From positions 6,386,001 through 6,450,000 of the forward strand of contig NZ_LT607755.1 in NCBI RefSeq assembly GCF_900090275.1: a DNA stretch of 64,000 nucleotides, read 5' to 3'. The DNA comes from Micromonospora zamorensis (GTDB lineage: Bacteria; Actinomycetota; Actinomycetes; Mycobacteriales; Micromonosporaceae). A program made the translations under genes and the position numbers. Positions 56,318 to 62,788 of this stretch are shown piece by piece. Every line of letters starts with the position of its first letter. Position 1 is the stretch's first letter. The notes beneath the pieces are model-generated. The model saw only the letters and a list, made by a program, of their open reading frames with translations, had not been told where the DNA came from and did not search any database.

Positions 56318-56956
56318 GTGTCCACCGTCCCCGCCTTCAAGCGCCTGCCACGCGCCGTCCGCGAGCAGCAGATGCTCGACGCGGCCGTGAAGGTCTTCTC
56401 CCGTCGCGGCTTCCACGCCGCCAGCATGGACGAGATCGCGGAGGACGCCGGCATCTCCAAGCCCATGGTGTACGCGTACCTCGGCACCAAGGAGGAGCTC
56501 TTCGTCGCCTGCCTGCACCGGGAGGGCACCCGGATGATGCAGGCCATCGCGGGAGCCGCCGCCCCCGACCTGCCGGCCGACGAGCGGCTCTGGCGTGGGC
56601 TGAGGGCGTTCTTCGGCTTCGTGGGCGCATACCGGGACGGCTGGGCGGTGCTCTACCGGCAGGCCCGGGGCGAGCAGCCGTTCGCCGGGGAGCTGGCCGC
56701 GATGCGGGCCCGGCTGGTCGAGGTGGTCGCCGGGATGCTCGACCACGCGCTGCGAGCCGAGGGCCGTGAGATCACCGCCGTCGACCTGGAAGTCGTCGCG
56801 TACGCCCTGGTCGGCGCGACCGAGTCGCTGGCCGACTGGCTCGCGGACCACCCGGACGCCGACCCGGAGAAGACGGCCACCCGCATGATGAACGTGGCCT
56901 GGCTCGGCGCCGCCCAGCTCCTGCACGGAGCGACCTGGCGCCCACCGGTCGACTGA
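56318..56956 (+). CDS. TetR-family regulator of the SCP2/acyl-CoA dehydrogenase operon
   Basis: 212 aa from GTG 56318. The HTH reads QQMLDAAVKVFSRRGFHAASMDEIAEDAGISKPMVYAYLGTKEELF. A ligand-binding region follows with FFGFVGAYRDGWAVLYRQARGEQPF. The palindrome in the shared intergenic region suggests it represses itself and the divergent fatty-acid genes, with an acyl-CoA as likely effector (inference from neighbours). Confidence 0.92.
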   Translation: MSTVPAFKRLPRAVREQQMLDAAVKVFSRRGFHAASMDEIAEDAGISKPMVYAYLGTKEELFVACLHREGTRMMQAIAGAAAPDLPADERLWRGLRAFFGFVGAYRDGWAVLYRQARGEQPFAGELAAMRARLVEVVAGMLDHALRAEGREITAVDLEVVAYALVGATESLADWLADHPDADPEKTATRMMNVAWLGAAQLLHGATWRPPVD

Positions 56957-57007
56957 CCGGTCACCGCACCGGGGTCCGACCCAGCGGCGCGGTCACCGGC
57001 GCCGGCC

Positions 57008-57088
57008 GTCAGCCGGGGGCTGGCAAAACTCCACGCGGGCAACCGGGTGCAGCTGGCCATCCTGGTGCACGACGCTGACCTGCTGTGA
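57008..57088 (+). pseudogene. C-terminal remnant of a NarL/LuxR-type response regulator
   Basis: 26 codons in plus frame read VSRGLAKLHAGNRVQLAILV and end HDADLL before a TGA. This closely resembles the last helix of the LuxR HTH (VSRxLAKLxxRNRVQLAIL). Upstream in frame the sequence turns to PAPA and no start or receiver domain is found, so it is a decayed fragment between the TetR and DedA genes. Confidence 0.6.
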
Positions 57089-57112
57089 CGGGTGGCAGGT
57101 CGGTCCGGCCGG

Positions 57113-57730
57113 TCAGTGGCGGGCAGCCGCGCGGCGGTGCGCCCGGTGCCGCAGCCACCGGACGCCCTCGATGCCCAGCGTGACGATCACCGAGAGGCCG
57201 ATCCCGGCGAGGACGCCCTTGACGGGGTGGCGCTCGAAGGCCAGCCCACCGAAGTAGCCGAGCAGCCCGCAGTACAGGGCCCAGGTGACCGTCGCGATCG
57301 CGTCGTAGAGAAGGAACGACCGGCGGGGATACCGCACCGCGCCCATGGTGAGGGTGACCGCGGTCCGGCCGCCCGGCAGGTAGCGGGAGGTGGTCAGGAT
57401 CAGCCCGCCGCGCCGGTTCAGCGCGCGCCGGGCCCACTCGGAGCTGGCCTGTCGGCGGCTGCCGTCGGGAAACCCGGCGAGCCGGTTCGCGCCACCACCA
57501 CGTCCGATGGCGTACGACACGTGGTCGCCGACGCAGGCGCCCACGGCGGCGGCGACGATCACCGGCGCCAGGTTGGGGTTGCCGCTGGTGGAGAGCACGG
57601 CGGCGGTGATGACGGCCGCCTCACCGGGTACGGCCGGGAAGAACGCGTCGACCGCCGTGAGCCCGAAGATCAGCAGGTACACCCATGGTGAGGTGACCAG
57701 CTGTCGGAGCAGGTCGAGCGCGGAGTCCAT
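57113..57730 (-). CDS. DedA-family membrane protein (second copy)
   Basis: 205 aa from ATG 57730. Five transmembrane helices; motifs PWVYLLIFGLTAVDAFFPAVPGEAAVI, VGACVGDHVSYAIGRGGG and ILTTSRYLPGGRTAVTLTMGAVRYPRRSF correspond to DedA/VTT blocks; the Arg residues of the RYLPGGRT loop are present. It probably transports a phospholipid or polyprenyl phosphate. Monocistronic, convergent with the response-regulator remnant. Confidence 0.88.
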   Translation of the reverse strand: MDSALDLLRQLVTSPWVYLLIFGLTAVDAFFPAVPGEAAVITAAVLSTSGNPNLAPVIVAAAVGACVGDHVSYAIGRGGGANRLAGFPDGSRRQASSEWARRALNRRGGLILTTSRYLPGGRTAVTLTMGAVRYPRRSFLLYDAIATVTWALYCGLLGYFGGLAFERHPVKGVLAGIGLSVIVTLGIEGVRWLRHRAHRRAAARH

Positions 57731-57800
57731 GCCCCCATGCTCGCCGGGTGCGACCCGCCCGGTGGCCGAGTCGGCGGATCACCTCCTCCGGTCCCGCGCG

Positions 57801-59060
57801 TCAGGCCGCGCGGACCAGGGCGGGCGGGGCGAGCAGCGGACCGTGCGGGGTCTTGTCGTCGGCGGTGGGGCCGTGCGAGGTCAGCACCACCGGCGCGCCC
57901 AGCTCTGCGGACACCGCCTCCACCCAGTCCGCCGGCGGGTCGTCGTAGAGCGGGCGGGAGCGCAGCAGGCGGGCGGTGAGCGCGGCCTGCCGGTCCAGGT
58001 CACCGGGTGGGCCCGGGGTGAGCCGGTCGGTGGTGTCGTAGCGGCGGCAGATCCGCAGCTCGGGGCCGGCGAGGTCGAGGTGGGTCAGGGCCAGGCCGTC
58101 GACCCCACCGGCCACGGCGAGGGCGTACCGGTGGGCGACCGCGTCGAAGTGGCCGAACCGGAACCGGCCCTGCCACGGGTTCGTCGGGTTGTGTGGATCG
58201 GCCAGCGGCAGGGTCGGGTCCTCGGTCACCAGCGGGCCCGCCCCGTGCCGGGTGGTGACCAGCCGGAGCACCCCGATCCGGGTCGCGTGGGGCTGGCCCG
58301 CCTCGGTGAGCAGGCTGTCGGCGTTGGCGAACGTGGTGGTGCTCCACGTCGTGTACGGGTGGAAGCCGTGCCACTCGTCGAGCAGCACCCCCTGCGCGCC
58401 CTCGAAGACGCAGGTCCCCGCGCGCAACGCCCCGGTGAGCCAGCTCCCGTCGACGATCGCGACCCGCCCGGCGAACCCGGTGAACGCGGGCAGGCAGTCC
58501 TCGACCGGTGGCGCGTCCAGTGGGCCGAGCTCGGCGGTCAGCCGCTCCCGCAGGGCGGTCAACCGGCGACGCAGCAGCGTTGGGCTGCGGCAGTCGGCGA
58601 CCCGGGGCGCGTCGTCCGGGTGGGCGAGACCGTACGCGACGGTCTCGCCCACCCCCAGCCCGCAGGAGCCGTGCCGGTCGGCTCCCCGGGCGATCTCCCG
58701 GGCCTGGTTGGCGGCCCGGTGGTACGGGGTGGCGAGCAGCGCGTCGGAGTCGACGGTGAGTCGGTCGAGCGCGTCGGTCACCCCGACCGTGGCGAGATGG
58801 TCGGCCTCGGCGGCCAGCGCCAGCGGATCCACCACGACGTGCCGCGACAGGTGCGTACGGACACCGGGATGGAACGTGCCGGCGCCGAACTGCGCGAACG
58901 TGTGGTGCCGCCCGTCGCGCAGCACGACGTTGTGCGCCGCCTGCGCGCCCCCGTTGAAGCGGACCACCGTGTGCACTCCTCGGGTGGCGCAGAGCCAGTC
59001 CACCACCGTGCCCTTGCCGGCGTCCCCGTAGCCGAGGTCGACCACCGCCACGTGCCTCAC
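57801..59060 (-). CDS. Divergent adenylosuccinate synthetase-like protein (PurA paralogue)
   Basis: 419 aa from GTG 59060, overlapping the vWA stop by GTGA. The PurA framework is recognisable: GYGDAGKG with catalytic-Asp equivalent D13, GGAQAAHNVV with His43 in the place of PurA His41, GSCGLGVGETVAYG instead of [20 protein letters not shown], and THLDLAG for the GTP-base loop. Conserved Asp and His suggest the IMP-side chemistry could survive, but the IMP-contact residues differ, so the substrate is probably not IMP. The true purA is at 49056. It is the last gene of the NUDIX/J-kinase/vWA operon. Confidence 0.85.
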   Translation of the reverse strand: MRHVAVVDLGYGDAGKGTVVDWLCATRGVHTVVRFNGGAQAAHNVVLRDGRHHTFAQFGAGTFHPGVRTHLSRHVVVDPLALAAEADHLATVGVTDALDRLTVDSDALLATPYHRAANQAREIARGADRHGSCGLGVGETVAYGLAHPDDAPRVADCRSPTLLRRRLTALRERLTAELGPLDAPPVEDCLPAFTGFAGRVAIVDGSWLTGALRAGTCVFEGAQGVLLDEWHGFHPYTTWSTTTFANADSLLTEAGQPHATRIGVLRLVTTRHGAGPLVTEDPTLPLADPHNPTNPWQGRFRFGHFDAVAHRYALAVAGGVDGLALTHLDLAGPELRICRRYDTTDRLTPGPPGDLDRQAALTARLLRSRPLYDDPPADWVEAVSAELGAPVVLTSHGPTADDKTPHGPLLAPPALVRAA

Positions 59061-60016
59061 AGCCGGGTCACCCCACCGGTGGTGTCGGTGAACGCGGGCA
59101 GCGTCGACACCTCGGCCCGCCGTCCCCGGCCGAGGCGGGCCAGCGCCTTCGAGACGGTGCCGGTGGCGCTGGAACCGGCGTGGTCCAGGTGGCGCAGGCC
59201 CTCGTCCAGGTCGATGGCCTGCTCGCCGAGGCCGATGGTGAGCGCGATGGTCTCGCAGACGGCGTCGAGGTCGTCGAGCACCACGGCGTTCTGCCCGAGC
59301 AGGCCCCGCCAGAAGTCGAGCACCTTGGCGTTGCCGGCGTAGTGGCTGCCGGCGGGGAGCAGGAAGTAGGTGTCCCAGCGGCGGGTCACCTCGTCGAAGA
59401 TCTGCCGCAGCGGCACGTCCTCGGTCAGGTCGTCGCCCATCAGACGGGCCACCTCCCGGGCCTTCACCTGGGGGTACGCCAGCTCGTCGCCGATGATGAA
59501 CAGGTAGCCGCGCCGGCCGCGCTTCTCCCAGTTGTCGGTGGCGGTGTGCCGGGCCATGAAGTACATGGCCAGCTCGTACGACTCGCTCATCTGCCCGCCG
59601 CCCCCGCCTTCGAGGACGATCCGGCCGAGGTCGTCGTCCATCCGGTTGTCCGACTCGAACTGGCCCACCTGCAACGGCACCCGGTCGCAGGTGGCGTCGC
59701 CGATCGCGCCGAACATGATCTGCGGGTCGCTGGCGTACCCCTGCCGTTGCAGCAGCCCGAGCAGCTGCGGCAGCTTGGTCTGCAGGACACGCGGCACCTT
59801 GAGCATCGAGCCGGTCACGTCGAAGAGCACGGCGACGGGCGTCGACCGGGGGTGCTCGTCGGAGTCGCGGCTCTCGCGCATCCCGTCGCGGGGGTCGAGC
59901 GCGGTGTGCACGGTGCGCGCCCCGCTGTCGCTGTAGGAGAAGGCGCTCTTGCCGGTGGACCGGCGGTAGCGGTCGGCGGCGTCGTACACGTCGGTGGACC
60001 AGATTCCACTGCCCAT
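59057..60016 (-). CDS. von Willebrand factor A-like protein
   Basis: 319 aa from ATG 60016 with an AAGGAGAG site. A vWA domain with a MIDAS-like DVTGSM (residues 66-71, D-x-T-G-S) starts near residue 60. GGGGGQMSESYELAMYFMARHT and RRGYLFIIGDELAYPQVKAREVA follow, where a second metal-coordinating Asp would be. The N-terminal 60 residues and the C-terminal 80 residues are helical. It probably scaffolds a metal-dependent complex. 11 bp downstream of the J-kinase gene; GTGA overlap with the PurA-like gene. Confidence 0.85.
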   Translation of the reverse strand: MGSGIWSTDVYDAADRYRRSTGKSAFSYSDSGARTVHTALDPRDGMRESRDSDEHPRSTPVAVLFDVTGSMLKVPRVLQTKLPQLLGLLQRQGYASDPQIMFGAIGDATCDRVPLQVGQFESDNRMDDDLGRIVLEGGGGGQMSESYELAMYFMARHTATDNWEKRGRRGYLFIIGDELAYPQVKAREVARLMGDDLTEDVPLRQIFDEVTRRWDTYFLLPAGSHYAGNAKVLDFWRGLLGQNAVVLDDLDAVCETIALTIGLGEQAIDLDEGLRHLDHAGSSATGTVSKALARLGRGRRAEVSTLPAFTDTTGGVTRL

Positions 60017-60027
60017 GACAGCTCTCC

Positions 60028-61002
60028 TTAGGGGGTGAGGGTGAAGGGTCGGAAGGTGCGTGGCCCGTAGAGCCGGTCCAGCACCTGGTCGAATTCGCGC
60101 AGCAGGCGCCAGGCGTCGTCGGGTCGGGCGTCCAGCGACCGCTGCCGGCAACCCTGCGCGAAGGCGTGCAGCTCGCGGGGCGCGCGTGACCCCATCAGCC
60201 AGCTCATGCAGCGGCTGGCCATCGCGATGTCGGTGCCCGGGCCGCACTGCCGCTTCCGGGGGACCTCCTCCGGGTACCACGCGTCGTCGTGGCCGGGCAC
60301 CATCGCCGGGATAGTGGTGCCGGCTGGGGCGGAGAAGCACCAGTCGATGAGCACCACGCCGTGGGCGGCCGGCTCGATCAGCACGTGTCGCGGCAGGACC
60401 GCGCCGTGCACGATGCCGGCGCTGTGGGCCAGGCCGAGCGCCACCAGCAGCCGCCGCCACATCCAGGCGACGTCGCGGGCGTCCAACCCGTCGGGGTACG
60501 CGCGCCGCACCTCGTCGAGGTCGTGCAAGCCGGGCGCGGTGGCGAGCACGTTGATCCGCCGTTCGGCGCCGGTCGCGGCGTCGCGGTGCGGGAACTCGTC
60601 GACGAGCCGGGGCACGTACGGCAGGTAGCGCGGGTCGCCGCGCTCGGCGATGGTGTGCAGGGCGTGTGCCTCACGGGCCATCAGGTCGTTGTCGGCGGGC
60701 CGCCGGGGGAGCTTGAGCAGCCGGCCGTCGCCGACGTCGTAGAGGTCGGCCAGGTCACCCGAGTGGGCCGGCGCGCGGAGCCGGTAGTCGCCGAGAACGG
60801 TGACCTGCCGGGCCTGCCACCGGGTGGTGACATGGATGAACGCGTCGACTGCCTCCGCGCGTACCGCCGGGTCGGCCGGCAGGCGGTCGGGGTGCAGGGC
60901 CGCGACCAGCTCGCGGTAACGCCGGGCCGGCTGGTCCGTGCCGAACAGGTCGGCGTCGGTGCGGGCCGCCGCGACCAGGTCGATGGCCGCCGCCGTCCTC
61001 AT
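60028..61002 (-). CDS. J-domain / protein-kinase-fold fusion (probable pseudokinase)
   Basis: 324 aa from ATG 61002, overlapping the NUDIX stop by ATGA. The N-terminal 60 residues look like a short J domain with HPD at 37-39 (RYRELVAALHPDRLPADP). A protein-kinase fold follows: RLLKLPR with K97, E111 as alpha-C Glu, and the catalytic loop HGAVLPRHVLI. The loop Asp is replaced by Ala at 201, while the DFG position reads DWC (D220). Loss of the catalytic-loop Asp argues against ordinary phosphotransfer. It may bind ATP or a partner chaperone. Confidence 0.8.
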   Translation of the reverse strand: MRTAAAIDLVAAARTDADLFGTDQPARRYRELVAALHPDRLPADPAVRAEAVDAFIHVTTRWQARQVTVLGDYRLRAPAHSGDLADLYDVGDGRLLKLPRRPADNDLMAREAHALHTIAERGDPRYLPYVPRLVDEFPHRDAATGAERRINVLATAPGLHDLDEVRRAYPDGLDARDVAWMWRRLLVALGLAHSAGIVHGAVLPRHVLIEPAAHGVVLIDWCFSAPAGTTIPAMVPGHDDAWYPEEVPRKRQCGPGTDIAMASRCMSWLMGSRAPRELHAFAQGCRQRSLDARPDDAWRLLREFDQVLDRLYGPRTFRPFTLTP

Positions 61003-61751
61003 CGCACCGTCTCCTCGCGGGCGGGGCGCAGCAGAGCCGGGTGCAGCAGTCGGGCGTCGCCGGCGCGGTAGAGCCGGGCGCGGGGGCCGCCTCGGGCGCC
61101 GCCGCGCTCGGTGCTGGCGCCGGTGCTCTCCACGAAGCCCGGCACGGAGAGCACCTTGCGGTGGAAGTTGCCGGCGTGCAGCGGGTGACCCCAGACCGTC
61201 TCGTAGACGGCGCGCAGCTCGCTGATCGTGAACTCGGCGGCGAGGAAGCGCGTGGCGAGCGGCGTGTATTCCAGCTTGGACCGGGCCCGTTCCAGCGCGT
61301 CGTCGATGATCCGGCCGTGGTCGAAGGCGAGCTGCCGGCTGGTCAGCGCGGTCACCGGCAGCCAGATCGCCTCGTCGGCGTCGGTGCCGGCGGCCGGGTC
61401 CGGCAGGTCGGGGGCGAACGCGAGGTGGGCGATCGAGACGACCCGCATCCGCGGGTCGCGGTCGGGTGCGCCGTAGCTGCCCAACTGCTCCAGGTGTACG
61501 CGGCGCAGCCCCTCGCCGCCGAGCCCGGTCTCCTCGGCCAGCTCGCGTCGGGCGCCAGCGGTCAGGTCCTCGTCGGGGTGGACGAACCCACCGGGCAGCG
61601 CCCAGTGCCCCTCGAAGGGTGCCTGGCCGCGCCGGATCAGCAGCAGGTGCAGCGCGTCGTCGCGGATGGTCAGCGCCACCACGTCGACGGTCACCGCGAC
61701 CGACGGATAGGCCCGGGGGTCGTACGCGCCCAGGAACTCCTGCTCGTTCAT
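60999..61751 (-). CDS. NUDIX hydrolase with C-terminal winged helix (NrtR-like regulator)
   Basis: 250 aa from ATG 61751. The full NUDIX box runs from G55 to L77 with the RELAEETGL core intact (E70, E73, E74), so hydrolysis is possible. Residues about 155-205 (TPLATRFLAAEFTISELRAVYETVWGHPLHAGNFHRKVLSV) are the NrtR-type winged helix. NrtR proteins regulate NAD metabolism and sense ADP-ribose; effector here is unknown. It is the first gene of the operon and lies directly behind two tandem 16-bp repeats at 61760-61791, so autoregulation is likely. Confidence 0.9.
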   Translation of the reverse strand: MNEQEFLGAYDPRAYPSVAVTVDVVALTIRDDALHLLLIRRGQAPFEGHWALPGGFVHPDEDLTAGARRELAEETGLGGEGLRRVHLEQLGSYGAPDRDPRMRVVSIAHLAFAPDLPDPAAGTDADEAIWLPVTALTSRQLAFDHGRIIDDALERARSKLEYTPLATRFLAAEFTISELRAVYETVWGHPLHAGNFHRKVLSVPGFVESTGASTERGGARGGPRARLYRAGDARLLHPALLRPAREETVR

Positions 61752-61759
61752 CGCGTCTC

Positions 61760-61791
61760 TCTCATTCTGAGAACATCTCGCTGTGAGAACA
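61760..61791. promoter_or_regulatory. Tandem 16-bp palindromic operator of the NrtR-like operon
   Basis: TCTCATTCTGAGAACA (61760-61775) is followed without a gap by TCTCGCTGTGAGAACA (61776-61791); 13 of 16 positions agree. Each copy has a TCTC...GAGA dyad. They start 8 bp upstream of the NUDIX/NrtR start codon. Confidence 0.75.
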
Positions 61792-61831
61792 ACCTAGCGC
61801 ATGCGAGCGCCCCTGCCAAGAGGGGTGCCCG

Positions 61832-62788
61832 TCAGCGCACCAGACCCGCCAGGTGCGGTCGGCCGCGCGAGTCGTGCAGGGCGAACCCGCCGTCCGGCAG
61901 GAGAGCGAAGCTCACAGTGCTCGGAAGCGGGACGGGAAGCTTGAAGGCGACCTCGACGGTGTAGGCGTCCGGCAGCCGGTTCTCCAGTGCGGCCAGGCAG
62001 CGCGCCTTGCTCCACATGCCGTGCGCGATCGGCCGGTGGAAGCCGAAGAGCCGCGCCCCGAGGCGGGACGTGTGGATCGGGTTGTGGTCCCCGGACACCC
62101 GCGCGTACTCCGTGCCGACCCGGGGCTCCACCCGCCAGCGGGACGTGCCGGCCGGCGGCTCGGTGCGTCCACTCCGGTCGCCCTCGCCAGGCTTGCGCTC
62201 CCGACCCAGGTACGTCGAGACACCCTCCCAGACCTTCTCGCCGGCGACCGAGCCGACCAGCACCACGTCCACCTGCCGCCCCCGGTCGTGCGGGCGCAGG
62301 TTCTCCGCGTACGTCGTGAAGTCGAGGGTCTCGTCGGCGGTGATCGGGCGGTGCACGGTGATCCGGTTGCCGATGTGCACCAGACCGATCAGTGGAAAGG
62401 GAAAGTCCGGCGCGGTCATCAGCCGCAGGGTCAGCGGGAAGCCCATGACGTGCGGAAACGTGCCCGGCAGGCGATCGGTGAGCCGGAACCCGCAGACCCG
62501 GTCGTAGGCGGCCAGGTGCGCCCGGTCGACGCTCACCCCGCCCACTGCCAACTCGACGCCCGGCACGCCGGGGCCGCGCCTCCCGCCGCCCAGGCCGGGC
62601 AGCGCGCCGAGCAACGCCCGACGGTAGAGCGCTCCGGCCGCCGGCATCCGAGGCAGTTCGACCCGGTCACGGCCGGCGGCCTCCGGCCGGAGTGCCGCGG
62701 CCCGCATCTCCGCCGACAGTGTCTCCGTCGGGCCGTCGATCAGCTCGTGCAGGGAGAGGTCGTCGTCCGGCTGCCTTTGAGTGCCCAT
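61832..62788 (-). CDS. MaoC-family (R)-3-hydroxyacyl dehydratase (HtdX-like)
   Basis: 318 aa from ATG 62788. Hot-dog fold with the hydratase signature YARVSGDHNPIHTS, and FHRPIAHGMWSKARC later; the N-terminal half (LPGTFPHVMGFPLTLRLM, GNRITVHRPITADETLDFTTY) is a second hot-dog-like half. It interconverts 3-hydroxyacyl and enoyl thioesters. It overlaps the stop of the FabG4 gene by one base (TGATG). In M. tuberculosis the pair htdX-fabG4 is arranged in the same way. Confidence 0.9.
   Translation of the reverse strand: MGTQRQPDDDLSLHELIDGPTETLSAEMRAAALRPEAAGRDRVELPRMPAAGALYRRALLGALPGLGGGRRGPGVPGVELAVGGVSVDRAHLAAYDRVCGFRLTDRLPGTFPHVMGFPLTLRLMTAPDFPFPLIGLVHIGNRITVHRPITADETLDFTTYAENLRPHDRGRQVDVVLVGSVAGEKVWEGVSTYLGRERKPGEGDRSGRTEPPAGTSRWRVEPRVGTEYARVSGDHNPIHTSRLGARLFGFHRPIAHGMWSKARCLAALENRLPDAYTVEVAFKLPVPLPSTVSFALLPDGGFALHDSRGRPHLAGLVR

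Noticed and set aside
57801..59060. PurZ-type (diaminopurine) synthase
   Set aside because: The catalytic Asp equivalent (D13) is retained, whereas PurZ replaces it; no MazZ or DatZ partner or phage genes are nearby.
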